In this document: positions 33,880 to 43,700 of the stretch, in pieces
Position numbering within the stretch: the first letter of the stretch is position 1
Layout: each line of letters begins with the position of its first letter
Source: JBOHTO01 sp050733695
Lineage (GTDB): Bacteria; Gemmatimonadota; Gemmatimonadetes; Gemmatimonadales; Gemmatimonadaceae
Reading direction: 5' to 3'
DNA: 64,000 nt
Assembly (NCBI GenBank): GCA_050733695.1
Contig: JBOHTO010000020.1
Coordinates: 1-64,000 of the forward strand
The notes under the pieces: generated by a model
The model's input: only the letters and a program-made list of their open reading frames with translations
The model's database searches: none
What the model was told of the DNA's origin: nothing
Position numbers and translations under genes: made by a program

Positions 33880-35060
33880 GAAACGCCGGCCTCCATGCGA
33901 GCCAGCACGCGCCCCGCGCGCACGGCGGCCTCCGCAATGCGCGCAGGCGAGGTGATGAAGGAGACGCGGAAGTAACCCTCGCCGCTTGCGCCAAAAGCCG
34001 AGCCGGGGAGTACCACGACACCTTCGTCCTCCAGAAGGCGCGTGGCGAACAGAGCGCTCGGAACGCCCTCCGGGAGCGGAACCCAGAGATACATCGTCGC
34101 CCTGGGTGATTCGCATGCGAATCCCGCCTCACCGAAGGCAGCGACGGCCGAGTCGCGTCGCTCCGCGAAGATCGCGACGTTCCGCGGAACCCAATTCGCC
34201 CACTGAGCGAGCGCGGCCACACCGGCCGCCTGGATCGCCATGAATGCCCCCGTATCCACGAAAGACTTCACCTTCGCCAGCACGCCGGCGATCTCCGGGC
34301 GCGCGACAGCCCAGCCGCAGCGCCAGCCCGTCATGTTGTACGTCTTCGAGAGGGAGTGAAACTCGATCGCGATTTCGCGGGCTCCGTCGATCTCGAAGAT
34401 GCTCGGTGGGCGGTAGCCATCAAAGGCGAGCTCCGAGTAGGCATTGTCATACACCAGCAGGACGTCGAGTTCCCTGCACCGGCGCACCAGTCGCTCGAGG
34501 TAGTCCGGCGGCGCCACCGCGGCAGTGGGGTTGTTGGGGTAGTTGACGTAGAGCACCCGGGACCGCTTCAGAACGTCTGAGGGAATCCGGTCCAGATCGA
34601 CGAGGAAGTCGTTCTCCGATGTCAGAGGAACGATGTGCGGTGTACCATCTGCCAGCTCCGTCCCTCCGAGGTAGGCGAGGTAGCCGGGCTCGGGGATGAG
34701 TGCAACGTCACCGCGCTCGAGGAATCCCGCTGCCACGTGCGCGATTCCCTCCTTGGACCCGATGAGCGGCACTACTTCCGACCATGGATCGAAGTCGAGA
34801 TCGAATCTCGTGTGCATCCACGCCGATACGGCTTCGCGGAACGCCGGCAGTCCGAGTCCGAATCCGTACCGGCTCATCGCCGGATTCAGTGCCGCCTCGG
34901 CCAGCGCCTCTATCGCCGCGCGCGGTGGCGCAAGATCAGCGTCGCCCGCCCCCAGATCGATGACGTCAACGCCGCGCGCGATGAGATCGCGTTTTCGCTG
35001 CGGGATTGCCGCCAGGGGGTATTCCGGGAGCCGGACAAATCGCGCGGACGGCCTGGGCAC
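33876..35060 (-). CDS. Class I/II aminotransferase, LL-diaminopimelate aminotransferase type
   Basis: 394 residues from a GTG at 35060. PLP-binding Lys is in SLSKTYNMTGWRCG; YVNYPNNPTAAVAPPDYL, LLVYDNAYSELAFDGY and the C-terminal GYFRVSF complete the fold type I pattern. Sequence character fits the DapL/aspartate-type branch, which converts tetrahydrodipicolinate directly to LL-diaminopimelate for lysine and peptidoglycan. Other substrates within the family (aspartate, methionine-type keto acids) cannot be excluded. No other lysine-pathway gene is nearby. Confidence 0.85.
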   Translation of the reverse strand: MPRPSARFVRLPEYPLAAIPQRKRDLIARGVDVIDLGAGDADLAPPRAAIEALAEAALNPAMSRYGFGLGLPAFREAVSAWMHTRFDLDFDPWSEVVPLIGSKEGIAHVAAGFLERGDVALIPEPGYLAYLGGTELADGTPHIVPLTSENDFLVDLDRIPSDVLKRSRVLYVNYPNNPTAAVAPPDYLERLVRRCRELDVLLVYDNAYSELAFDGYRPPSIFEIDGAREIAIEFHSLSKTYNMTGWRCGWAVARPEIAGVLAKVKSFVDTGAFMAIQAAGVAALAQWANWVPRNVAIFAERRDSAVAAFGEAGFACESPRATMYLWVPLPEGVPSALFATRLLEDEGVVVLPGSAFGASGEGYFRVSFITSPARIAEAAVRAGRVLARMEAGVS

Positions 35061-35063
35061 CGA

Positions 35064-35096
35064 CGCAAGCTATTCACGCGTTCGCGCCCAGTCCAA
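35064..35096 (-). promoter_or_regulatory. Promoter-like TTG-N21-TAGCTTGCG before the aminotransferase
   Basis: Minus strand: TTG (35096-35094), 21 bases, TAGCTTGCG (35072-35064). The GTG start codon is at 35060, four bases past the element, so a transcript from it would be leaderless. The element lies in the only gap (36 bases) of the surrounding gene chain. Confidence 0.35.
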
Positions 35097-37670
35097 TCAG
35101 GCGTCCGTCATCACGTCATCGGTCTCGGCGTCGGTCTCGGCGTCGGTCTCGGCGTCGGTCTGCAAGCGATTCGCTTCGCCGTAGAACTTGGCCACGACTC
35201 GCCGAATGGTCGCCCATGGGCCGGCGATCCGCCTGGCCGGCGGAAGGGACGCGACCATGGCGCGACCGTAGGCCATGGTGCGCAGCCGGGGATCAGCGAC
35301 TACCACCACGCCCCGGTCGCTGGACGTTCGCACCAGACGTCCGAACCCCTGCTTGAGTCGAAGTGCGGCATGCGGAAGCATGTACTCTCGAAACGGATCG
35401 CCCCCGGCCGCCGCGATCGCCTCGCAGTTCGCAGCCGTGATCGGCTCGGTGGGAACCCGGAAGGGAAGCTTCGCGATGACGAGTCCGCGGAGCGCGCGCC
35501 CCGGTACATCCACGCCTTCCCAGAAGGAAGCCGTGCCGAGCAGCACCGCGTTTCCCGACGCGCGAAAGCGGCGTAGCAGTGAATCACGCGTGTCCCCTTC
35601 CCCCTGCACGAGCAACGGCCAGCGATTCCCGATACGCCGCGCCCTGAGTTCGGTCGCAGCGGCGCGAACGTCGCGATGGCTCGTGAACAGGATGAAGAGA
35701 CCACCGCCCGAGCACTCCGCCAGGTCCAGAGTACAGCGGAGTACGCCCTGAAAGTGCACCTCGGCGTCCGCGTTGGGAGCCGGTATATCGGTCGGGATGG
35801 CGAGCAGCGATTGTTCGCGGTAGGCAAACGGCGATGGGAATATGCCCGTCACGGGAGGATCCGAACCATCAACGTCGAGACCGAGCCGGCGTGCGAGGAA
35901 GTCGAAGCGCGATCCGGCGGCGAGCGTCGCGCTAGTCACCACGGCCGTGTTCATCCGCTCGAAAAGGTCCTCGCGCATGATCGGCGCAAGGTCCAGCGGC
36001 ACCATGCTTACCGAGACCGCCCGGTCGCGTCCCCTGACCTCGATCCAGCGCACGATGGGCTCGCCGCCACGCGGTGGATTCAGCGTTCCGGTGAGCGCAT
36101 CGGATGCCGAGGCCAAGCGCCGCGCGATCGCGTGCATCTCCTTCGCGAGCGATTCGGCTGCTTCATCGCAGCCGGGCGTCGCCTCAATCCGTTCGCGAAG
36201 CGTGCCTAGGCCCTCGCGCAGGAGCGCGGTCTCGTTCAGCAGATCGTCCAGCGCTGTGCGCAACCCGGCGGGCCAGACCGGATCGGCCGCGAAGGAATCC
36301 GTGAGGCGCAGGACGTTCTGCCCGCGTTCGCGAAGCAGCGTGTCGAGGATCCCGAAGAGCAGCGTCGCCCGGTCGCGCGCCATCGCGAGGGAAGGCGTGA
36401 GACTGTCGTTCACGAGATCGCCGCTCGCAATGCTGAGCAGGTCGCGCGATGCGCCAAGTCGCTCGGAGAGCGCGTTGAAGAGGCCCCTGCCGCGGCGGTC
36501 CAGACGATTGAACAGGCGGGCGAGGCCGCGATGCGTCACGGTCGCCCCAAGGTGCTGAGCGGCTGCGTCCTCGAGGTGGTGCCCCTCGTCGATGACAAGA
36601 TGCTTGTACGCCGGCAGCACGGCGGCTTCCTGCCAGTTATCGGCGATGCGCCGGACAGCAATGTCGGACAGGAGCAGGTTGTGATTGACGACGACGACAT
36701 CCGCCGCTGCGGCCTTGCGCCGCGCGGCAAACACGAAACAGCGGCTGTAGTGCTCGCATTTCAACCGCGTACAGAGATCAGGCTCGGCGGCGATCTCATC
36801 CCAGATCTCCGGACTGGGCTCCACCGGCAGATCGCCGCGCGAGCCATCGCTCGTCCTGTCGGTCCACGCCGCCAGCTCGGCGAGTTCCGTCGCCATCGAG
36901 TCCTCGAAGAGCGCTGTGGCGTTGCCGCGCGCCTGCTCGAGCCGCAGAAGGCACACGTAGTTGCGCCAACCCTTGAGCATTGCGAATCGCACGGGCTGGT
37001 CGCCGAGCGCCGTGTTCAGGAAAGGGAGATCCTGGCCAACCAGTTGCTCCTGCAGATTGATCGTGTTGGTGGATACCACGGTCCGCTCGTTGTTGGCCGC
37101 TGCCCAGCGCAGCGCCGGCAGCAGATAGCCGAGCGACTTGCCCACCCCGGTGCCGGCCTCGAGCAGGGCAACCCCGCCCCTGTTGTAGAGCCTGGCGATC
37201 GCCCGTGCCATCGCCTGCTGGCTCGGGCGATCCTCGTATCGCCGGTGCAATCGCGCGACAGGTCCGTCCGGTCCGAGGTCATTCCCTATCGAGGATTCGT
37301 CGAGGAGTTCGAGCTCGCGGTCGCGCGGAGGCTCGACCACCACATACAGCCGGGTCGCGCGATTGTCGACGATCGCGAAGCCTATTCCGGCATCGTGCAT
37401 CGCCGCCGCAACGGAGAGGTCGGCCTCCGATGGATCGAGATTGCCCGACGGATGATTGTGCACCAGCATCTCGCCTCGCTCGGCGAAGCCGGGCAGAGCC
37501 AGAACGCTGCGGACATCACCGCGGGCGACGACGCGTGCGCTGACCACGATCCCCTTGGGCTCGCAGCCACAGGCGAAACACACTTCGCGGCCGGCGGCGA
37601 GCGTGATCGCTCCTCTGATCGCCGCGGCCGCCCGCGGCGCGACTCTCGCTTCCGGCGTTGCCCCGCCTAT
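35097..37670 (-). CDS. JAMM (RadC-like) domain fused to a DinG-family ATP-dependent helicase
   Basis: Numbering is from an ATA at 37670; the start is uncertain. Residues about 5-115 form a JAMM/MPN domain with HNHPSG at 71-76 and PSEAD at 80-84, the metal-binding pattern of RadC-type proteins. Then comes an XPD/DinG-type superfamily 2 helicase: Walker A EAGTGVGKSLGYLLP (171-185), four cysteines (240, 300, 305, 311) spaced as for a 4Fe-4S cluster, DEGHH at 361-365, FWEGVDVPGRALRGLVIAKLPF (in pieces) and KQGFGRLVRTSSDRG. The C-terminus has a TDAE repeat. No ATG lies near the domain start: the ATA overlaps the preceding stop as ATAG, and the next in-frame candidate is a GTG at 37583, inside the JAMM domain. 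Confidence 0.9.
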   Translation of the reverse strand: MGGATPEARVAPRAAAAIRGAITLAAGREVCFACGCEPKGIVVSARVVARGDVRSVLALPGFAERGEMLVHNHPSGNLDPSEADLSVAAAMHDAGIGFAIVDNRATRLYVVVEPPRDRELELLDESSIGNDLGPDGPVARLHRRYEDRPSQQAMARAIARLYNRGGVALLEAGTGVGKSLGYLLPALRWAAANNERTVVSTNTINLQEQLVGQDLPFLNTALGDQPVRFAMLKGWRNYVCLLRLEQARGNATALFEDSMATELAELAAWTDRTSDGSRGDLPVEPSPEIWDEIAAEPDLCTRLKCEHYSRCFVFAARRKAAAADVVVVNHNLLLSDIAVRRIADNWQEAAVLPAYKHLVIDEGHHLEDAAAQHLGATVTHRGLARLFNRLDRRGRGLFNALSERLGASRDLLSIASGDLVNDSLTPSLAMARDRATLLFGILDTLLRERGQNVLRLTDSFAADPVWPAGLRTALDDLLNETALLREGLGTLRERIEATPGCDEAAESLAKEMHAIARRLASASDALTGTLNPPRGGEPIVRWIEVRGRDRAVSVSMVPLDLAPIMREDLFERMNTAVVTSATLAAGSRFDFLARRLGLDVDGSDPPVTGIFPSPFAYREQSLLAIPTDIPAPNADAEVHFQGVLRCTLDLAECSGGGLFILFTSHRDVRAAATELRARRIGNRWPLLVQGEGDTRDSLLRRFRASGNAVLLGTASFWEGVDVPGRALRGLVIAKLPFRVPTEPITAANCEAIAAAGGDPFREYMLPHAALRLKQGFGRLVRTSSDRGVVVVADPRLRTMAYGRAMVASLPPARRIAGPWATIRRVVAKFYGEANRLQTDAETDAETDAETDDVMTDA
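35119..35160. repeat. 12-bp tandem repeat in the helicase 3' end
   Basis: GGTCTCGGCGTC is repeated about 3.3 times from 35121 to 35160 and encodes the repeating TDAE tetrapeptide at the helicase C-terminus. Unit length is a multiple of three, so copy-number change would stay in frame. Confidence 0.85.
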
Positions 37671-38929
37671 GTCTTCAGCGGCTTCTTCTTCGCCGCCGGA
37701 AAGAGGACGTTGTTCAGTATGAGCCGGTAGCCGGGCGAGTTCGGGTGCAGCGAGAGGTCGGTTGCCGGGCTGCCGATGGCATGCTGTGGGTCTTCGGGAT
37801 CGTGACCGCCGAGGAACGTCCACGTGCCTTCGCCATAGCTGCCGTGAATGTACTTCACCCAGGGCGCGCCTTCCTCGAAGGCGAGCACTGTCACGTCGGG
37901 TTTGAGCTTCGACTTGTTGAAGCTCGTCGTCACGCCGTAGAAATCCGGGATCACGCTGCGGTGGTTCTGAACGAGCATGGAGGCGACAGGATCGAACCTG
38001 GCCGAGAAGTCGAACAGCGTGAACGTGCCCAGGGGCTGCCGTCGCCCGGGAACGTTGACCTGATGACCGTCGATGTCGCTCATCGCGTTGACGAACGGGG
38101 ACTGCTCCACGTGGCCGCCTTCGAATGCGAAGGAACGAGCCCACGCCATGAGATTGTCGACGTTCTCCGCCACGGGGTCACCGTCGGCAAAGCTCCCCGC
38201 AATGTCGGTATCGTGACCGGCGATGGCGAGCTCGATCGTCTCGGTCGCGCCGCACATGGCGAAGAGGAATCCGCCCTGTTGCACGAACGCGCGAATGCGC
38301 TCGGCGACATCGTTCTTGAGAGCGGGAACGCTCTCGAATCCGAGCTTCCCTGCCACACTCTCATTCTGCTCCACCTGTTCGATGAACCAGGGCGCGCCGC
38401 GATACGCGATGTGGAACTTGTTGTACTGACCGGTGAAGTCCTCGTGATGAAGGTGCAGCCAGTCGTAGCGCGAGAGGTCTCCCGTGATGACCGCTTCATC
38501 CCATATGGTTTCGTACGCGATCCCGGCGTATTCGAGCGCGAGCGTCACGGCGTCGTCCCACGGCTGCGACCCGGGGGGCGTGTACACGGCGACCCGCGGC
38601 GCCTTTTCGAGCGGTACGGCGTCCATGTTCCCCGCGGACATCTCCGCCCTTATCGCACCCACGACTCCGGCATCGACCGGCTGCGTCGTGATTCCCTCGA
38701 GCGCGGCTTCGCGCCGGAGCTCGGGTGTGTCGGGGAGAAGAAAGGCGCCGCCACGAAAGTTGAGCAGCCACTCGCCTTTCAGCCCCGCCTCCAGCGCGTG
38801 GTACATCAACCCGTACGCCTTGAGATGATTCTCCTGTGCGTCGTCCATGGGCACGAGGAGCTGCTGCGCGCCCAGCGACGGTGCGACGGCGAGGGCGAGG
38901 GCGAGCGTGACGGTCAGACAGCCGTTCAC
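37667..38929 (-). CDS. Secreted protein of the family often annotated asparagine synthetase B (unknown function)
   Basis: 420 residues from a GTG at 38929 overlapping the TPR gene stop (GTGA). A clear signal peptide (NGCLTVTLALALAVAPSLGA) precedes QQLLVPMDDAQENHLKAYGL and KGEWLLNFRGGAFLLPD, a conserved start that I associate with Bacteroidetes proteins annotated asparagine synthetase B. VAVYTPPGSQPWDDAVTLAL, AFVQQGGFLFAMCGATETIE and GEGTWTFLGGHDPEDPQHAIG suggest a ThuA/glutamine-amidotransferase-like fold. Being exported and lacking the Asn-synthetase ATP motifs, it is very unlikely to make asparagine. Confidence 0.8.
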   Translation of the reverse strand: MNGCLTVTLALALAVAPSLGAQQLLVPMDDAQENHLKAYGLMYHALEAGLKGEWLLNFRGGAFLLPDTPELRREAALEGITTQPVDAGVVGAIRAEMSAGNMDAVPLEKAPRVAVYTPPGSQPWDDAVTLALEYAGIAYETIWDEAVITGDLSRYDWLHLHHEDFTGQYNKFHIAYRGAPWFIEQVEQNESVAGKLGFESVPALKNDVAERIRAFVQQGGFLFAMCGATETIELAIAGHDTDIAGSFADGDPVAENVDNLMAWARSFAFEGGHVEQSPFVNAMSDIDGHQVNVPGRRQPLGTFTLFDFSARFDPVASMLVQNHRSVIPDFYGVTTSFNKSKLKPDVTVLAFEEGAPWVKYIHGSYGEGTWTFLGGHDPEDPQHAIGSPATDLSLHPNSPGYRLILNNVLFPAAKKKPLKT

Positions 38930-40734
38930 GATGTGCTGGGGGTTCCACCGCGCGCGAGCTCCAGCTCGCGTCGTGCCTGCGGCACCAGCGCGCTGCGCGG
39001 GTAGCTGAGGATCAGATGCTCCAAGCGTGCTATGGCGTCTGCATTGCGCCCCTGCCTGCGGAGAATGCGCGCCCATTCGAGATCCGCCTCCGCCGCTTCG
39101 GGAGCCGACTCGTGCCAAGTGACGATGCGCTCCCAGAGCGGCGCCGCCTGTCCGTCCTCGCCGCGAACGGCGTGCAGCCGCGCAGCAGCCGCGAGCAGGA
39201 GCGCGGCCACATCGGGCAGCAGGGCGGCCGCATCGATGAAGGCTGCTACCGCGCCAGCGGTGTCGGAGCGTGCGAGCGCGAGGAACGCACCCCCCAGAGA
39301 CGGCGCACTGTCCGCGCCTGTACGCGCGAGTATCGAGAGCGCGAGGACGGCATCGGGCGTGTCCGGGAGCGTACCCCGCAGCGCATCCCGCGCCGCAGCC
39401 AGGTCACCCTCGTACAGGGCGAGCCAGCCAGCCGTCGCGCCATGCAGTGCGTCCGATCCGTCGGTGCCGGCGTTCGCGCTGGCGAGCGCCCGCCGTGCGC
39501 GTGCGATGTCGCCCGCGCGTACCCACCCCCACGCAATCGCACGACGCAGGACGTCCAGCTCGCCACCGGTAAGCCGGCGCCCGGATTCCGCCAGCCTCTC
39601 TTCGGCGTCTCCCGGACGGCCCAGTTCGCTCAGTGCCCTCACCTCGAGCTTGAGCGCTTCGCTCGCGATGCTGTCGCCGGGCGCGCCGCTCGCTGAACGT
39701 GCGAAGGACAGCGCTCGTTCCGCATCGCCACCTTCCAGCGCCGCGACTCCGGCCCTTATCGCCAGACCCGGTTCGTCCGTCGCGGCGAACACCGCACCGA
39801 GCGCTTCGCTCGCGGCCATCCAGGAGTGCGCGTCTTCGGCGGCACCGGCGAAGGCGCGCCATGCCTGCACAGTCTCGTCGCTCACCGGCAGATCGGCGAG
39901 CGCTTCCCATGCCCGACCCGGCTCGCCCCAGCGCAGCTCCAGCCCGGCGAGCGCACCCCGGACAGCGATCTCACGCGGTCCCTGGCGGAAAGCTCGCCTC
40001 ACCGCCGGGCGCTCATCGGGTGGCGTGCGCACGAGGGCGAGAGTCGCCGCCTGCTGAAGGCCGGGCTGCCGTGCAAGCGCGGCCGCCCATGCCTCGGCCG
40101 ATTGGGCCCAGAGGCCGAGAGCAGCGCGAAGCTGGGCGATCTCGTAGTAGAGTTCGCGCGCGCTTCCGAGATCCCGCTGAGCGCGCTGCAGCACGGTGTC
40201 GGCCGCGAGCGAGCGCCCGGCGCGCAGCAGCATCTGCGCGTATTCACGATAGGGGCCGGCATCGCCCGGGGTCGCATCGACCCAGCTCTCGAAAGCAGCT
40301 CTGAGCAGTTCGCCCCTGCCGAGCAAGTGGAGCGTGCGGAGCTGGATGCTGCGAAAGATGCGCTCGGCCGGCCTGGCCTCGATCAACGAGTCGAGCAGCG
40401 GGAGCAACGAGTCGCTGACACCGAGCGCGGCGTATGCTCGCTCGAGTCCGAGTAGCGCAGCGGCCATGTTTCCGTCCGCTCCGCCCATCGCCGCGCGGTA
40501 CGCGTCCGCGGCCTCCGCAAAACGACCGTCCTGCTCGAGCGCGAATCCGCGCACGAGAGGCGGACCACCCGACTGAGCGCCGAGATCACGGGGTACGGGG
40601 CCGAGCATGGCGAGCGCGACCGCACTGACTGCGACCATGGCGGCCAGACCGCCCGTGCCGCACGGCGGGCCCGGATTCACGCCCGTTGCGTTCGGCGAAA
40701 CGCACGATCCCATCGCGTCAGGGCGAGCCAGCAT
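38926..40734 (-). CDS. Secreted TPR-repeat protein
   Basis: 602 residues; a hydrophobic segment GGLAAMVAVSAVALAMLG (about 28-45) followed by DLGAQSG looks like a signal peptide after a long, doubtful N-terminus, so the real start may be the ATG at 40713 or a GTG just before the hydrophobic part. The rest consists of Ala-rich helical hairpins of TPR character (FALEQDGRFAEAADAYRAAM, LLGLERAYAALGVSDSLLPLL), ending with EWARILRRQGRNADAIARLE typical of YbgF-like TPRs. Probable periplasmic scaffold. It overlaps DUF4175 upstream by 17 bases. Confidence 0.8.
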   Translation of the reverse strand: MLARPDAMGSCVSPNATGVNPGPPCGTGGLAAMVAVSAVALAMLGPVPRDLGAQSGGPPLVRGFALEQDGRFAEAADAYRAAMGGADGNMAAALLGLERAYAALGVSDSLLPLLDSLIEARPAERIFRSIQLRTLHLLGRGELLRAAFESWVDATPGDAGPYREYAQMLLRAGRSLAADTVLQRAQRDLGSARELYYEIAQLRAALGLWAQSAEAWAAALARQPGLQQAATLALVRTPPDERPAVRRAFRQGPREIAVRGALAGLELRWGEPGRAWEALADLPVSDETVQAWRAFAGAAEDAHSWMAASEALGAVFAATDEPGLAIRAGVAALEGGDAERALSFARSASGAPGDSIASEALKLEVRALSELGRPGDAEERLAESGRRLTGGELDVLRRAIAWGWVRAGDIARARRALASANAGTDGSDALHGATAGWLALYEGDLAAARDALRGTLPDTPDAVLALSILARTGADSAPSLGGAFLALARSDTAGAVAAFIDAAALLPDVAALLLAAAARLHAVRGEDGQAAPLWERIVTWHESAPEAAEADLEWARILRRQGRNADAIARLEHLILSYPRSALVPQARRELELARGGTPSTS

Positions 40735-43700
40735 TGATGCGCCGGAAGTACTCCAGCACCGCCCGGCGCTCCTCGGGACTCAGCCCGCGAAGATCGTCCC
40801 ATGTCGGCTCGCGGAAGCGAACGCCCTCGGCGCCGGATGCCGCTTCCGACGCCGGAGAGAAGCGGGCAGTCCCAGTCGCCACTTCGGACTCACGCTTTCC
40901 GGTCTCGTCGCGTTCGTCCTGCTCCAGTGTGCGTCCGGCGTCGAGCAGCCGCCGGAAGAGCTGCTGCTGGCGGGCGAGCGTGGTCGCATCAACGATCCCC
41001 TGCTCCAGTGTCGCCGCGATCCTCCGCGCTTCGGCGGCGAGCTCGCGCGCGCGTCCATTTCCGGTTGCGTCACCGAGCTCCTCCAGTTGCCGCGCGAGCG
41101 CGCGCTGCTGTCGCGCGAGCTCGCGCGCTGCTGCGCTGGCTTCAGCAGACTGACCCAGCGGGAGTTGCATGAGTCCCGACGCCTGTGCGTTGAGGCCGCC
41201 CTGTTGTCTGGCGAGCTCCCTCAGACGCTCGAGCATCTCCGAAAAACCTGACGCCGAACTCGCGCGCGCTGCGCGCTCGCGGTCGCGCACGAGTGCCGCC
41301 GCGGCCCGGTTCAATGCCTCTGCCGCGTTGCGCATCTGCTCGCCCAGCTCGCCGCTCCGGCCCTCGGCCGCTGCTTCGGTCGCATCCGCCACCTGCTGCT
41401 GCGCCTCCGAAACGGCTCCCTGCGCCTGCCCTGAGAGCAGCGATGATTTTCGACTCTCCGCGTCCAGCCGCTCCGCGGTCTTCTGCACGCCCTGCTGAAT
41501 CGCGCTCTGTTCCGATCGGAGTGACCCGGGTTCGGCGCCGCGACCCGCTCTTTCGCCCAGCTCCTGTTGCTCGCGTCCGAGCTGCAGCAGTTCCTGGATC
41601 GCGCGGTCGAGCTCGTCTGTCAGCTCGGATTTCCAGGCCTCCACCTGCTGTGCACGCGCCTGGGAGAGTGCGTCAGCCGCGCGCGCCATCGCATCCGCGG
41701 CCTTCCCGGCAGCATCCGCGGCGTTCTCGCCACCGGAACTTGCGGCCTCCTGCTCTGCGTCGCGCAGAGCGCTCGTCGAAGCGCCGGCTTCGGCTTCGGC
41801 CTCCCTTGCCTTGGCTGCTCCGGCTTCCGCACCCTCGCGCTCCAGACGAGCGGCGAGTTCGCCGACATCGCTCGTCAGCGCGGCCGAGCGTTTCGACAGG
41901 GCGCGCGACTCGGCGGCAGTCGTGCTGTCCGACGCGCGCGATCTGCTCTCCGCGGCTCCACGCGAGAGAGAATCGGCGAGCGCGCGTTCAGCCGCGGCGA
42001 GCTCACGTGCCTCGTCGCTCAGAGTCTCCATCATTCCTTCGAGCGCCGCGCGGCGCAGCATCTCGACACTTCGTTCCAGCTTCTCGCGAAGCCGGCGCTG
42101 CTGCTCGGCAAGATTCGAGAGTTGGTCTCGGGCGTCGTCGCCGTCCAGGCGCTGCAGCGCGTCCTCGAGCTCGCGGAGCTGCGCCTCGAGCTCCGGCGTC
42201 AGCGCTTCCTGCAGGAGGAGCCGCGCCTCCCGCAGCCGCTGGGCGAGGGCGGTGTCCAGCACGCCGGCCTCCCGGAGCTGTCGCTCGAGATCCGCCGCTG
42301 CCTCGGCCGCTCTCTCCACGGACTCGGCAAGCTCGCGCTGCTCCTCGACGAGGCCGCGAGCCTGCTCGGCCGCCTCGTACGACATCGATCCAGCTTCGGG
42401 TGCGCCAGCGGTGGGTGCGCCACCCGCGCGCCGCGCATCGCTGCCCGACTGCTGCGCTCGATCGCCACGCGAGCGCGCCGCTTCCTCGGTCCGTCGCTCG
42501 AGCCCGCGCTGCGCCTCCGCCGCGGCCGCGATATGGGCGAGGGCGCTGTCCGCCGCGTCGCGCGCGAGCTGACGGCGCTCGGCCAGCGTCGGAATGCGAA
42601 GCAACAGAGGGCGGCTCTCGGTGCGCTGCTCCCACGGGGAATTGTCCACCGCGACGCCAACCAGAGTCACGGCATCGCCCGCTTCCAGTCCGCGGACCGA
42701 AAGGTCCACGACGACATCGCCACGCCACTCGGACGGCGCCACCGCGGCGAGCCGCTGCACCATTGCCGGCTGCTCTCTGCCCGTGCGAGTGCGACGCGCG
42801 CTGCGCAGATCGACGGAGAGCAATCCGTGGTCATCCGAGGCAGCAATCCGAAGGGTGACGCGGTCCGACGACGCGACGATCGTGTCAGCCACGGGAGAGA
42901 GGAACTCGATTCGCGGCATCGAGTCCGCAACGACGTCGAGCTCGAGCGCTGGCGGTACGTCGGTGATTTCCGACCGGGTTCCCTCGGCTTCCCAGGCATA
43001 GCGAGTGCTCCCGGCGGCGCTGGCGACGATCCTCCCTGAGAAGGAGCGTCCGTCGACGCGCATGAGAATCGTATCGCTCGTAGCGCGCTCATCGCCGCGC
43101 GACACGAGGCGAACGCTCTCGAGCTCCGTCGAGGCACGACCCGTCACCGCCACGACCGTTCCGCGCGGCAGGCGCGCGCGTTCGCCCAGCGGAAGCGCTT
43201 CCTGTGCGCGACCGAGATAGCGCGGATAGACGGCGCGCAGCGCGACGTCACCGACAAAGGGCCTGTCCGTCACCCGGATCAGCGCCGTGTCGCTGGCGGT
43301 GTGCCCGTCCGTAGCGACGATCGTGATGTCGGCGTCCACGGGTCCGAGATCGGCCACCGCCGTATCCGCCCTCACCACGAGGACGAGCGTGCGCCATTCC
43401 TCTCCTGTCGAGCGCACGAGCGCCGTGACATGGGGGCGACCCGGAGCGGCAATGCGAAGGCCCACGCGTTCCCCACGAAGAACGTCGGGAGGCGGATTCA
43501 CGATCGACAGCGGCGGGAGGAGCGTGCCCCGCAAGGTCCGCAGGGGGTGCGAGAGCGCGAGCCAGGCACCCGGTTCCGCGGCACGGGCTGCAGCAAGCAG
43601 GCCGAACGCCAGGATGGCTGCGAATGCCGCGGCGGCGCTCCGCACGAGGATTCGCCGCCGAAGCAGCGGGGCGAGCGGTCGGTCTCCCGCGTCGGCTGCG

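Noticed and set aside
35121..35160. Possible CRISPR-like array
   Set aside because: Repeats are 12 bases long, contiguous without spacers, and inside a coding region.
37671..38144. N-terminal 158-residue extension of the JAMM helicase
   Set aside because: It lies in another frame over the C-terminus of the secreted protein gene and is Arg-rich, without domain similarity.
41293..43039. Two long overlapping plus-strand frames opposite DUF4175
   Set aside because: They mirror the repetitive coiled-coil coding sequence; Arg/Pro/Ser-rich and mutually overlapping, so not genes.
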